From Arthrobacter sp. YN (GTDB lineage Bacteria; Actinomycetota; Actinomycetes; Actinomycetales; Micrococcaceae), in the NCBI RefSeq assembly GCF_002224285.1, contig NZ_CP022436.1:434001-498000 (forward strand): DNA of 64,000 bases, written 5' to 3'. Below the pieces are notes generated by a model that did no database searches, was not told the DNA's origin, and worked only from the letters and a program-made list of their open reading frames with translations. The translations under genes and the position numbers were made by a program. Positions 1 to 9,159 of this stretch are shown one piece after another (position 1 is the stretch's first letter; every line of letters starts with the position of its first letter).

Positions 1-1
1 C

Positions 2-619
2 CTCGGCGGGGGAGCCTGCTCCATGGCGCGCTACTTCCACGCCGCCTACCCGGAAGCCCGGCAGGTAGTGGTGGAACTGGACGGCAAACTGGCCGATTAT
101 GTGCGCGGATGGTTCGACCTTCCCAAGGCGCCGTTGTTGAGGCTCCGGGTGGGCGAAGCCCGGCAGGTCACTGAATCCCTCACCCCGGACACCCGGGACC
201 TCATCATCCGCGACGTCTTCGCCGGTGCCTTCACGCCCCGTGCGCTGACCACCCGCGAATTCACGGCGCATGCCGACGCGGTGCTTGCCCCCGACGGCCT
301 GTACGTGGTCAACTCCGGGGACGCTCCTGACCTCAAGAATGCCCGGGCAGATGCCGCGACCATCGCGGATACGTTCGAGCACACCATGATCATCGCGGAC
401 CCTGCCATGCTCAAGGGCCGCCGTTACGGCAACATGATCATGGCCGGCAGCCACGAACCTTTCGGAGATGACCCCACGCTGGTCCGCAAGCTCCTGGGCG
501 GAGGCGTCCCGGCGCACATCTGGGATGATGCGAAAGTGCGGTCTTTCGCGGCGGGAACCCCGGTGCGGCATGACCCTGTAGCCGTGCCCGCGGCCGAACC
601 CTCAGTTGCGGCTGAGTGA
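2..619 (+). CDS. Spermidine synthase-like (PABS-domain) protein, 5'-truncated by window edge
   Basis: The frame is open to the first bases of the window and reads LGGGACSMARYF before the first ATG at 23. That is the glycine-rich SAM-binding loop of spermidine-synthase-like Rossmann methyltransferase folds, so the gene begins upstream and the ATG at 23 is internal. A later YVVNSGD strand fits the same fold. Family members transfer aminopropyl groups or are uncharacterised relatives, and the visible C-terminal 205 residues do not settle the substrate. The 3' end overlaps the convergent ABC transporter gene by 18 bp. Confidence 0.7.
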   Translation, partial: LGGGACSMARYFHAAYPEARQVVVELDGKLADYVRGWFDLPKAPLLRLRVGEARQVTESLTPDTRDLIIRDVFAGAFTPRALTTREFTAHADAVLAPDGLYVVNSGDAPDLKNARADAATIADTFEHTMIIADPAMLKGRRYGNMIMAGSHEPFGDDPTLVRKLLGGGVPAHIWDDAKVRSFAAGTPVRHDPVAVPAAEPSVAAE

Positions 620-2356
620 GCTGTTCCACGCCTCCCACAATGTGGCGTAACGGCCCCCGCGGGCCAGCAGTTCCTGATGCGGGCCCGACTCGATAATCCG
701 TCCCTGCTCCATCACCACAACGGTGTCCGCCGACGCTGCTTGTGATAAACGGTGTGCGATTACCACGGACGTCCGGCCCGCCAACGCGGCTTCGGCCGCC
801 TGGTCCAGCATGGTGGCCGAGCCGGTTCCCGCCTCAGCAGTAGCTTCGTCGAGGACCGCGATGGGCGGATCCTTGAGCATGAGCCGGGCAAGCGCCAGTT
901 GCTGTGCTTGTTCGGGGGTGAGCTGGTGGCCGCCGGCGCCTACGGACGTCTCCAGTCCGTCGTCGAGCGTGTTCATCCACGTAGCCCCCACGGCGGCGAG
1001 GACGCGCGGGAGTTCTGCGGGGGAAGCGTCCGGCTTGGCAAGCTTGAGGTCCTCGGCCAGCGTTCCGGAGAAGACGTGAACCTCCTGGCTGACCATCGCG
1101 ACCCTCGAGTGCAGGTCCGCGGGGGCTGCGGCGGCTGAGTCGAGCCCACCCACCCAGGCGGTCCCGCTGTCCGGGTGTTCCAGACCCATGATGACCTTGG
1201 CCAGGGTGGTCTTTCCGGCTCCTGAGGTGCCGACGATCGCAACCCGCTCGCCTGGTCGTACTGTGAGCGAGACGCCGTGGAGGGCGGGCCGCTGGCCCGG
1301 GTAGGCGAAGGTGACGTTGTCCAGGACGATGCTGGAATCAGGGCCGCGGGAATCGGCGGTTGGGGAGGTCTTGGCCGTTGACATGGTCAGCCCGAACATG
1401 CGCCCCAGGCCGGCAGCGGCTTTCTGGAGTTCATCGAACTGCCCCAGGACCAGTCCGATCGGATCGAACAGCCGGTAGAAGTACAGCGCAGCCGCGGTCG
1501 CCGCACCAATAGTCACGATGCCCTCGGCGTGAAGCCAGAAGCCCACCGCCAGCACCGCGGACAGGCCTATTAGCTCCGCAAGGTTGAGGCGGTTGTAGAA
1601 CCGGGTCAGGTAACTGACGCCTTTGAGCGCGTGGCCGATGTTCTCCTGGGAAGCAGCTGCCACCAGCTCCGCATGGCGCGACCCGAGACCCAACGCCAGG
1701 ACCGACGGTGAGCCATGGACGGTCTCGATGATCTGTTCGGTCCGGTTGGCCTCGGTGATGCGGACGGTCCGGTATATGGGGGCGGTCCGTCTGAGGAACC
1801 ACCGCAGCGTGAACACCTGCAGGGGTGCGGCGATGAGGACGGCCACTGCGAAGCGCCAGTCGATGACCCCCAGGCCCAGCAACGTGACGGCGATCGTGAA
1901 GGCTGCGCTGGTAAACGCGGGCAGCACTCCGGATATGGCCTCGCTGACAGCCTCGACATCGCCGGACACGCGGGCCACGACATCGCCGATGCCCGCCTTT
2001 TCGAGCTGTGCCAAGGGCTTTCGGACAGCCGCCGCGAAGACCTCCTCGCGGAGACCGGCGAGGGCTTCCTCGCAGATCCGGGCCAGCAGGTTCTGGCCGA
2101 GGATGCCCAGCAGGGCGCCGCATCCGCCCGCAATCAGCAAGCCGATGGCCAGCCACAGCAAGTTCATGATGTCTCCGCCGCTGGCCGCGATGTTGACCAT
2201 GATGCCCAGGATCGCCGGCGCTGCCAGTCCACAGCAGGCTGCCGCGAGCAGGACGACCACGGTCAAGGCGAGCCGGCCGGGGCGCTGTGCCAACAGGCGC
2301 CACATGGCCCGCCGGGTCTCGCGGGGTGTGGCGATGGGCAGGATGTCGGTGCTCAT
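602..2356 (-). CDS. ABC exporter half-transporter (TMD-NBD), canonical Walker A but degenerate signature
   Basis: A 584-residue fused permease/ATPase of the exporter fold, with membrane segments in roughly the first 320 residues and the ATPase after. The ATPase has Walker A GTSGAGKTT (~376-384), a Q-loop glutamine (VSQEVHVF), Walker B ending VLDEAT (~501-506) and the switch histidine (IAHRLS). The LSGGQ signature is replaced by LTPEQ (~479-483), and the D-loop reads AEAG instead of SALD. The start overlaps the stop of the partner gene (ATGA), so the two form an operon and almost certainly a heterodimer. The position beside an iron box and siderophore uptake genes suggests siderophore export. 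An IrtAB-like exporter-fold importer is the alternative. Confidence 0.88.
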   Translation of the reverse strand: MSTDILPIATPRETRRAMWRLLAQRPGRLALTVVVLLAAACCGLAAPAILGIMVNIAASGGDIMNLLWLAIGLLIAGGCGALLGILGQNLLARICEEALAGLREEVFAAAVRKPLAQLEKAGIGDVVARVSGDVEAVSEAISGVLPAFTSAAFTIAVTLLGLGVIDWRFAVAVLIAAPLQVFTLRWFLRRTAPIYRTVRITEANRTEQIIETVHGSPSVLALGLGSRHAELVAAASQENIGHALKGVSYLTRFYNRLNLAELIGLSAVLAVGFWLHAEGIVTIGAATAAALYFYRLFDPIGLVLGQFDELQKAAAGLGRMFGLTMSTAKTSPTADSRGPDSSIVLDNVTFAYPGQRPALHGVSLTVRPGERVAIVGTSGAGKTTLAKVIMGLEHPDSGTAWVGGLDSAAAAPADLHSRVAMVSQEVHVFSGTLAEDLKLAKPDASPAELPRVLAAVGATWMNTLDDGLETSVGAGGHQLTPEQAQQLALARLMLKDPPIAVLDEATAEAGTGSATMLDQAAEAALAGRTSVVIAHRLSQAASADTVVVMEQGRIIESGPHQELLARGGRYATLWEAWNSSLSRN

Positions 2357-4140
2357 GAACCCACCACCTCGCGGTAGCCGGCGGACGTCGCGAGGAGTTC
2401 CCGGTGCGTCCCGGTTTCCGACGCGCCATCGGCACCTCCCACCACCACCCGGTGGCAGACAGCCAACAGTGTGGGACTGGTGGTGACCAACACCAACGCC
2501 TTGTCCGGGAAGTTGCGGAGCCCGTCCGCGATCACAGCTTCGGTAGCGGTGTCGACGGCGGTGGTGGGGTCGTGCAGGACCAGCACCGGCTGCCGCTGGT
2601 GCAGCGAGCGGCCAAGAACCAGCCGCTGCCGCTGCCCACCGGACAGGCTCTGCCCATGCCCGGTAAGAACGGTTTCGGTGCCTTCCGGCAGTTGGGAAAC
2701 GAAGTCCCCGACGGCGGCAGCCGCCATGGCGCGTTCCTGCAGGGGGGTATCGGCTGCTGCCACGTTGTCGCGGACAGTGCCGCGGAAAAGGACGCCTTCA
2801 TGACTGTCGGCGAAGACTTTGGACCGGACATCCAGCGGGTCCAGGTCGGCGGCGTCGTGGCCGTCGATGGACACTACGCCGCGGGGAGCGGGAGTGCGGA
2901 AACCAAGGGTGTCCACCAACCGCCTGGCTTGCGAGCCGTCCGGCAGCACCACGCCCACGATCTCCCCGGCGGACGCCGTGAAGGGCGGGAAGGCACTGTT
3001 GTCCGGGCTGTCGTGGAGCTCGAGGAGCGGTGCCGGTTCCCCCACGAAGGTGGGCCGTGCTGCTGAGCCGGCTGCCGTCGTCGTGCGTTCTGCTCCGGCG
3101 AGGCGGTCCCTGGCGACAGGTGAGGGCACCGCATCCGGTTCCTCGAGCAGCACCGCGATGCGTGCCGCTGAGGCTTGTTTTCGGGCAAGTTCCACGCTGA
3201 GGAAGCCCAGTGCGGCCATGGGTCCCTGGACATATTGGGCCACGCCGACAACCGCCACCAGCTGGCCTACCGTGATGCTGCCTTGGACGGCGAACCACGC
3301 TGCGAAGAAGGCGATCCCGGCCAGGAACGCAGCAGACAGCGCGGTGCTGGCGCCGTTGTAGGCGGACCTGGCCCGGACGGCCCGCAGCCCGGCCAGCAGT
3401 GATGTCCGGCTGGCGGCCTGGTATCGGGTGACGGCTGCTTCCTCGGCGCCGAGGCCCTTGAGGGGGCGTGATCCGGTCACAAAGTCCGTGGCCAGCGCGC
3501 CGGCGCGGGCCGCTGAGGACTGTTCCACATCGCTGCGGTCCTCCAATGGCTTGGTGAGCCGCTGCATCACCACCAGCATGACGGGCGTGGCCACCAGGAC
3601 CGCGATGCCCAGGGGGACCGAAATCAGCAGCAGCGTCACGGCTGAGGTTACGACGCCGGCCGCGGCAGCGAGGCCCCCACCGATGAGCCATGACAGGCCG
3701 GCAACCCTGTCTGCGTCGGAGGAGGCGATCGCCACGATTTCGCCGGGTGCACGCCGGGCTGCCATGCCGCGTGGGTGAAGAGTGCGTTCCACCGCCAACT
3801 GCCGGAGGTCGTGGGAGCCGTAGAGGAAGGAGCGGTTGGTGGCCAGGGTGCCGATGCGCCAGGAGAGGGCGAGCACCACGAAGACGACGGCCAAGGCGCC
3901 AAGCCACCAGAGGAGGGCGCCGGCGTCGTGAGGTGCAATTGCTTTGTCAACGGCGGCGCCGATGGTGGCCGGAACCAGGGCCTCGCTGACCTGATGCAGA
4001 ATGAACCCGGCGCAGCCCACCAGCAGCAACTTCCAGCGGCCATTGGCCAACAGGGTGAACTTGAACAGACGGGAAGCCGTCCACGGTGTTGGCTTGTTAC
4101 GCCCGGGTGGGCAGGACGGAATGGCGGAACGGGAGGGCAT
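2353..4140 (-). CDS. ABC exporter half-transporter partner, intact LSGGQ but lost Walker A
   Basis: Partner half-transporter of about 595 residues, with a membrane domain followed by an ATPase domain. LSGGQRQRL (~499-507) is intact. The Walker A position reads LPDGSQAR, with no GxxGxGK. The Q-loop glutamine is gone (FADSHEGVLF), the catalytic glutamate after Walker B is proline (VLHDPT), and the switch histidine is threonine (VLVTTSP). It can therefore supply only the signature to the partner's ATP site. The start chosen is the ATG at 4140. An ATG at 4149 and a GTG at 4161 are also in frame, but both lie inside the iron box. The first gene of the operon. Confidence 0.85.
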   Translation of the reverse strand: MPSRSAIPSCPPGRNKPTPWTASRLFKFTLLANGRWKLLLVGCAGFILHQVSEALVPATIGAAVDKAIAPHDAGALLWWLGALAVVFVVLALSWRIGTLATNRSFLYGSHDLRQLAVERTLHPRGMAARRAPGEIVAIASSDADRVAGLSWLIGGGLAAAAGVVTSAVTLLLISVPLGIAVLVATPVMLVVMQRLTKPLEDRSDVEQSSAARAGALATDFVTGSRPLKGLGAEEAAVTRYQAASRTSLLAGLRAVRARSAYNGASTALSAAFLAGIAFFAAWFAVQGSITVGQLVAVVGVAQYVQGPMAALGFLSVELARKQASAARIAVLLEEPDAVPSPVARDRLAGAERTTTAAGSAARPTFVGEPAPLLELHDSPDNSAFPPFTASAGEIVGVVLPDGSQARRLVDTLGFRTPAPRGVVSIDGHDAADLDPLDVRSKVFADSHEGVLFRGTVRDNVAAADTPLQERAMAAAAVGDFVSQLPEGTETVLTGHGQSLSGGQRQRLVLGRSLHQRQPVLVLHDPTTAVDTATEAVIADGLRNFPDKALVLVTTSPTLLAVCHRVVVGGADGASETGTHRELLATSAGYREVVGS

Positions 4141-4146
4141 GCTTAC

Positions 4147-4165
4147 CATAGTAAGGCTCACCTAA
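4147..4165. promoter_or_regulatory. DtxR/IdeR-type iron box between ABC exporter and AraC gene
   Basis: CATAGTAAGGCTCACCTAA matches 13 of 19 positions of the actinobacterial iron-box consensus TTAGGTTAGGCTAACCTAA, and its right half is nearly perfect. It lies in the short gap between the divergent exporter operon and the AraC gene, so an Fe(II)-loaded DtxR/IdeR repressor could silence both. Inference from sequence match. Confidence 0.65.
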
Positions 4166-4180
4166 CTTCGAGAAGGCCAG

Positions 4181-5014
4181 ATGACCCGCCAAGCTATATC
4201 GCAATCCGGACAGACCGTGCCACAGGCGACGGCAGGGGTGGAGGCACAGCAGGTCAATGGTGTCTACACGCAGTATTTCGAGTGCGCGACGCCCGCAACC
4301 TGGACTGAACATGTCCACACTACCCATGAGTTGCTGTGGGGTGCCCGCGGGGTCCTGACGGTGGAAGCCGACGGCGGCTTCTTTGCCGTACCGGCCACCC
4401 TGGGCCTCTGGATCCCTGCGGGCGTGGTCCATGCTGTGAAATCCACGCAGGGGACGGGGTTTTACTGCTCGCACATTGACGGCCAGGTCATGCCCCATCT
4501 GGCGAGTCGGACCGTGGCGGTGACGGTGCCGGCTGCAGCGCAGGAGTTGTTGCGCCACATGAGCGCGTTCGATATGGACGACTCCATCCGTGAACGCTCG
4601 GAGCAGGTGGTGGTGGGGCTTTTGGATGTTGTGGATGCCCGGCCGATGCTGCTGCCGATGCCCACGGACCCCCGGCTGGAACTCATAGCCCGGGCGCTCT
4701 TGGATGATCCCGCCTTGGACCGTTCCCTGGAGGAGTGGAGCGTGAAGGTTGCCATCAGTGTCCGTAACCTTTCCCGCCTGTTCCACAAGGAAACCGGCAT
4801 GACGTTTGCGCAATGGCGTATCCATGCCAGGGTGCGGGTTGCCTTGGGGCTGCTGGCTGCCGGCTACCCCGTTTCTTCGGTCAGCAGACGGGTGGGTTAC
4901 AACAACCCGAGCGCCTTCGTTCAAGTGTTCCGAAAGGTGATGGGGCACACCCCTGGCTGGTACGTGGCCTCGCTTAAGGCCGGAAACCATCACTCTTTGG
5001 CCGGTTCCGAATAG
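4181..5014 (+). CDS. AraC-family regulator of the siderophore locus
   Basis: 277 residues. The N-terminal ~130 residues look like a cupin-type AraC ligand domain (HTTHELLWGARGVLTVEADG, then WIPAGVVHAV). The C-terminal ~100 residues carry two helix-turn-helix units (VAISVRNLSRLFHKETGMTF and SVSRRVGYNNPSAFVQVFRK). AraC proteins of this type often activate siderophore genes when the ferric siderophore is bound. Here it sits between the ABC exporter pair and the siderophore uptake operon, with an iron box on each side. The ligand is unknown. Confidence 0.85.
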   Translation: MTRQAISQSGQTVPQATAGVEAQQVNGVYTQYFECATPATWTEHVHTTHELLWGARGVLTVEADGGFFAVPATLGLWIPAGVVHAVKSTQGTGFYCSHIDGQVMPHLASRTVAVTVPAAAQELLRHMSAFDMDDSIRERSEQVVVGLLDVVDARPMLLPMPTDPRLELIARALLDDPALDRSLEEWSVKVAISVRNLSRLFHKETGMTFAQWRIHARVRVALGLLAAGYPVSSVSRRVGYNNPSAFVQVFRKVMGHTPGWYVASLKAGNHHSLAGSE

Positions 5015-5044
5015 ATTCCAGCGGTTTCTCAGGCCTACCCGTTG

Positions 5045-5063
5045 TTAGGGTAGGTATACCTAA
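5045..5063. promoter_or_regulatory. Iron box upstream of siderophore uptake operon
   Basis: TTAGGGTAGGTATACCTAA matches 16 of 19 positions of the DtxR/IdeR consensus and keeps both TTAGG/CCTAA ends. It lies about 85 bp upstream of the GTG of the siderophore-binding protein and would repress the uptake operon when iron is plentiful. Confidence 0.82.
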
Positions 5064-5148
5064 CTTCGGCAGCCGCTGCGAGAGCCCATCAACGGGCCGC
5101 GGCCGCCATGGGAGCTCTCCGTCTCCCCTGAGAACCAAGAGGACCGCA

Positions 5149-6102
5149 GTGATTTCACGCTCCAAAACCATGTCTGCCGCCGTTGCGGCCCTGGCATCCG
5201 CAGCCCTTCTCCTCAGCGGATGTGCCACTACCGATGCCAGCGCCAGCGCGAAATCGGAAACCCGCACCGTCACCAGTGAGGTCAAAGAGGTCAGCATCCC
5301 CGCGGAACCCAAGAAGGCTTTGGGCATGTACACCACGGACCTGGACATGCTGATCACGCTGGGCATTCCACTGGCCAGCCAGCAGCCCATCCGCGACAGC
5401 GGTTACACGGGCTTCCCATCCTTCTTTGACCAGGAAGCACTCAAGGGCATCACGCCCTTCACCAACTACCCGGAATTCAACTTCGAGGCCATCCTCAAAG
5501 CCCAGCCGGACGTCATCCTGAACGGCCTGGGCTACGACAAGGAGCTGGACGGCAAGCTCTCCGACATCGCTCCCACCTACACGTTCAACGGCTTCGACGG
5601 CAGTGACTGGCGCACCAAGTTCAAGACCGTAGCCGAGGCCTTCGACAAGACGGAGCAGTACCAGGCGTGGATGGACAAGTACCAGGCAAAGGTGGACGAC
5701 ATAAAGAAGCGTCTGGCCGCCGCCGGTAAGAGCGACCTGGTGATTGGCCCCGTGGATTACTACGAGGACCAAGTCTCGGTCAGTTGCTATGGAACGCCGT
5801 GCCTGGTCATCAAGGACCTGGGCCTGAAGGTGTCCCCGCTGGCCGACGGTGAAGGCTCCAAACTGAGCGCCGAGCAGTTGGAACAGCTCAACGGCATCGA
5901 TGCCATCATCACCACCGAGGTCCCCGAAAAGGACGGCGCCAACCCGGACGCCTTCGCCCCGCTGGCCAACAACAAGCTGTGGACCTCCCTGCCCTTCGTG
6001 GCCAACAAGCAGATCCACACGTACGACCTCGAGATGATCTACGGCTCCCCGAGCGGCCAGTACGCACTGCTGGAGAAGTTCGAAAAGGCCCTCCTGTCAT
6101 GA
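5149..6102 (+). CDS. Iron-siderophore ABC transporter substrate-binding lipoprotein
   Basis: 317 residues with a signal peptide and lipobox LLSGC (Cys at about 25), so it is a membrane-anchored extracellular receptor. The body is the FecB/FhuD-type periplasmic-binding fold (for example LITLGIPLASQQP, and DVILNGLGYD). Family role: bind a ferric siderophore and deliver it to a FecCD permease. The start is a GTG preceded by AGAGG. The stop overlaps the ATG of the SIP gene. First gene of a tightly packed five-gene uptake operon behind an iron box. Confidence 0.92.
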   Translation: MISRSKTMSAAVAALASAALLLSGCATTDASASAKSETRTVTSEVKEVSIPAEPKKALGMYTTDLDMLITLGIPLASQQPIRDSGYTGFPSFFDQEALKGITPFTNYPEFNFEAILKAQPDVILNGLGYDKELDGKLSDIAPTYTFNGFDGSDWRTKFKTVAEAFDKTEQYQAWMDKYQAKVDDIKKRLAAAGKSDLVIGPVDYYEDQVSVSCYGTPCLVIKDLGLKVSPLADGEGSKLSAEQLEQLNGIDAIITTEVPEKDGANPDAFAPLANNKLWTSLPFVANKQIHTYDLEMIYGSPSGQYALLEKFEKALLS

Positions 6103-6980
6103 TGAGCATCTACCGGGCCGGGGTCCTCGCCACCCGCCGTTTGACGCCTGGAATGGTGCGGATTACCTTCGGCGGTCCCGGCCTGGCCGGCTTCGACACC
6201 ACGGGCGTCGGCGACGAATATCTCCGGGTCTTCCTCCCCGATCCGGGCACACATGAGGCACGGCTGCCCATCTCCGCCGGCGACTCCTGGGACTGGGCGC
6301 CTGACGTTGACCCGTCCGCCATGCGGACCTACACGGTCCGCGCTGTGGACCCTGTCGCCGGAACGGTGGACATTGACTTCGTCGTTCACGACGGCGGGTT
6401 GGCAGCTTCCTGGGCGCAGCGCGCCCAGGTGGGTGACGTCGTCGGGCTTAACTCGCCTACCGGACTGTACGAACCCCCGGCGGACCTCCAGTGGCAGATC
6501 CTGCTGGCCGACGCTACCGGCCTCCCCGCCGTCGCGCGGTTGGTGGAGCAGACGCCGCCGGGAGTTCGGACGCGCGTCCTGATCGAGGTAGAGGAGCCTG
6601 CGCATCAGCAGGAGCTGACCCTGGGCGCCGGAACCGAGGTCGCCTGGATCCATGGCGGCAACGGCCACAGCCAGTCCCGGCTGGACGAGGTCCTGCGCTC
6701 CATGGAGTTGCCCGGCGGCGTGGGCTACATCTGGGTGGCCGGGGAAACCAAGGTGCTGCGCGGGATCCGCAAGTACCTTCGGCACGACAAGAAGCTGACG
6801 CCCGAGTCCTACAAGCTGATCGGCTACTGGACGGACAAGAGCGAGGCATGGGAAGAGCGTTGGGAAAACCTCGACGCCGAAACCCGCCGCTGGTTCGACG
6901 ATCTTTGGTCCAACGAGAAGCGCGATCGCGAGGAAATCGTGGACCTGCAGGACGCCAAGTTCGAATTGCTGGGCCTCTAA
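6099..6980 (+). CDS. Siderophore-interacting protein (FAD-linked ferric-siderophore reductase)
   Basis: 293 residues. The N-terminal FAD-binding barrel has the RTYTVR motif, and the C-terminal part has the SIP-family stretch WVAGETKVLRGIRKYLR. These cytoplasmic flavoproteins reduce ferric siderophores to release Fe(II). The start is ATG at 6099 (a second ATG follows at once), overlapping the TGA of the binding protein. An upstream in-frame ATG at 5979 lies inside the preceding gene and is not used. Second gene of the operon. Confidence 0.92.
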   Translation: MMSIYRAGVLATRRLTPGMVRITFGGPGLAGFDTTGVGDEYLRVFLPDPGTHEARLPISAGDSWDWAPDVDPSAMRTYTVRAVDPVAGTVDIDFVVHDGGLAASWAQRAQVGDVVGLNSPTGLYEPPADLQWQILLADATGLPAVARLVEQTPPGVRTRVLIEVEEPAHQQELTLGAGTEVAWIHGGNGHSQSRLDEVLRSMELPGGVGYIWVAGETKVLRGIRKYLRHDKKLTPESYKLIGYWTDKSEAWEERWENLDAETRRWFDDLWSNEKRDREEIVDLQDAKFELLGL

Positions 6981-8075
6981 ATGGCGTCTGGAACCATGGC
7001 GCCGCGCCCTGTCATCGCTGAACCGCAGGACGGGGCGCCGGCTCTTTCTGCAGGTGCTCGCCCTGCCGGGTTGGTGGCCGTGAACCGGTACCGCTTCCTG
7101 GGACTTCTTGCAGCGATTGCCGCGCTGGCCCTGGTTCTGTGGCTAAGCCTGGTGGTGGGGTCCAAGGACGTGGACATGGGCAATCTCTGGTCCGCCATCA
7201 CCGCGTACAACGGCACGCCGGAGCACGTCATCATTCACGACCTCCGCCTGCCCCGCACTGTCACCGGAGTGGTGGTGGGCATCGCCCTCGGCCTGTCCGG
7301 GGCGCTGATCCAGGCCTTGACGCGCAACCCGTTGGCGGACCCCGGCATCCTGGGCGTCAACGCGGGTGCTGGCTTCTTCGTAGTGCTCGGGGTTGCGCTG
7401 TTCGGCGTGACCAGCATCCACGAGTACGTCTGGTTTTCGTTCGCCGGTGCCGTGGTTGCCACCGTAGCTGTGTATTTCATCGGTTCGAGGGGGAGGGGTG
7501 GCGCGACACCACTCCGCCTCACCCTTGCCGGCGTTGCCCTGGGAGCAGTCCTGGGCGGAATATCGTCAGGGATCACCCTCTTGCGGCCCGCCGTGTTCGA
7601 CAGCATGCGCAGCTGGAGCGCCGGGACGTTGAGCAACCGTACGTGGGAAATCTTCACCACCGTGGCGCCTTTCATCCTGGTGGGGACGCTCATAGCACTC
7701 GCCCTCGCGCGGCCCCTTAACGCCGTGGCCATGGGCGACGACACCGCCAAGTCCCTCGGCGCCAACATCCTCCGCACCCGGGTTTGGACCATCGTTTCCG
7801 TTACCCTGCTCTGCGGTGCCGCAACGGCCGCCGCAGGACCCATCGGCTTCGTGGGGCTCATGATTCCGCACGTAGCCCGGTGGATTGTCGGGCCGGACCA
7901 GCGCTGGATTCTGGCCTACACCCTGGTGCTTTCGCCTGTGCTGCTTCTCGTATCTGACATTGCCGGCAGGCTGGTGCTCCGCCCCGGCGAAATGCAGGTG
8001 GGCATCATCACCGCCTTCATTGGTGCACCTGTCCTGATTTGGCTCATTCGACGCCGGAAAGTGAGCACGTTGTGA
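6981..8075 (+). CDS. FecCD-family siderophore permease (first subunit)
   Basis: 364 residues with a ~30-residue cytoplasmic leader and about nine or ten hydrophobic segments. Family landmarks are LRLPRTVTGVVVGIALGLSG and the motif GPIGFVGLMIPHVAR near residue 290, which contacts the ATPase. It starts directly after the SIP stop codon with no gap. It should form the membrane channel together with the next gene, which is broken. Confidence 0.93.
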   Translation: MASGTMAPRPVIAEPQDGAPALSAGARPAGLVAVNRYRFLGLLAAIAALALVLWLSLVVGSKDVDMGNLWSAITAYNGTPEHVIIHDLRLPRTVTGVVVGIALGLSGALIQALTRNPLADPGILGVNAGAGFFVVLGVALFGVTSIHEYVWFSFAGAVVATVAVYFIGSRGRGGATPLRLTLAGVALGAVLGGISSGITLLRPAVFDSMRSWSAGTLSNRTWEIFTTVAPFILVGTLIALALARPLNAVAMGDDTAKSLGANILRTRVWTIVSVTLLCGAATAAAGPIGFVGLMIPHVARWIVGPDQRWILAYTLVLSPVLLLVSDIAGRLVLRPGEMQVGIITAFIGAPVLIWLIRRRKVSTL

Positions 8076-9159
8076 TGCGCACCGAACCCGCGCCCTCCAT
8101 CCAGCAGGCCCGTTCCATCGACTTCGGACGCCGGACCCTTGCTGTCCGCCGCTTCGGCGGGCGGCTCTCACTGCGGGTCGACGTCCGCACCCTTGTTGTC
8201 ACCGCCGTCCTCATCGCCGCCGCCCTGGCGTTCGCCGTCGTCGCCCTTGGCCTGGGTGAGTTCAGCGTTGCGGTTCCGGACGTCGTATCGGCGCTGCTGG
8301 GTCAATCCAGCGGAGCCGTGCACATGGTGGTGGTGGAGTGGAGATTGCCCCGCGTCCTCCTGGCCCTTTTATTGGGGCGGCCATGGGGGTCAGTGGGGCA
8401 ATTTTCCAGTCGCTGACGCGCAATGCGCTGGGGAGTCCGGACGTCATCGGCTTCAACACCGGCGCCTACACGGGGGCCCTGGTGGTCATCCTGCTGATGG
8501 GTGGCGGCTACTTTGCCGTGTCCGCCGGTGCGTTGGTGGGCGGCCTGGTGACTGCTGCGTTGGTGTACCTGTTCGCGTATAGGAAGGGCATCCAAGGGTT
8601 CCGACTCATCATCGCCGGCATTGCTGTCAGTGCCATGTTGGCTTCCGTGAACACTTTCATGATCCTCAAGGCGTCCTTGGAGCAGGCGATGTCCGCTGCC
8701 GTCTGGGGTGCCGGTTCGCTGAACAAGGTCTCGTGGGACCAGGTGCCGCCCGTGCTGGGTGTCTTTGTGCTGCTGCTGGCCGTGTTGGCGTTTTACGGCA
8801 GGCGGTTGGGGCTCCTGGAAATGGGCGACGACGCCGCCAGGGCGTTGGGCGTTCGGCTGGAGGGTTCGCGGTTGGTCCTGGCAGTGGTGGGCGTGGCGTT
8901 GACCGCGATGGTCACCGCTGCGGCCGGACCGATCGCATTCGTCTCCCTTGCCGCCCCGCAACTGGCCCGCCGGTTGACCCGGTCCGCCTCAGTAGGAATG
9001 GTTCCCTCCGCGGCTATGGGAGCCTTCCTGCTGGTGGCCAGCGACATCGTGGCGCAGAACCTGTTCGCGCCGATCCAATTGCCCGTGGGTGTGGTGACCG
9101 TCAGTATCGGCGGCTGCTACCTCGTGTGGCTCCTTGCCCGCGAAGTGAAGCGGCAATGA
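8075..9159 (+). pseudogene. FecCD-family siderophore permease (second subunit), frameshifted
   Basis: The ATG at 8075 overlaps the preceding stop and opens a normal FecCD N-terminus up to WRLPRVLLALLLG. The frame then derails at the GGGG run 8374-8377 and stops at 8416. The expected continuation (AAMGVSGAIFQSLTRNALGS, then GPIAFVSLAAPQLAR) runs intact in another frame to 9159. One extra G in the run would restore a protein of about 361 residues. This is either a true one-base deletion or a sequencing error. No canonical slippery heptamer in the correct phase is visible. Confidence 0.85.

Noticed and set aside
8366..8382. Programmed -1 frameshift in the second siderophore permease
   Set aside because: The base before the codons TTG-GGG is A, so no X-XXY-YYZ heptamer exists in phase, and no supporting downstream structure is evident. 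A deletion or sequencing error is simpler.
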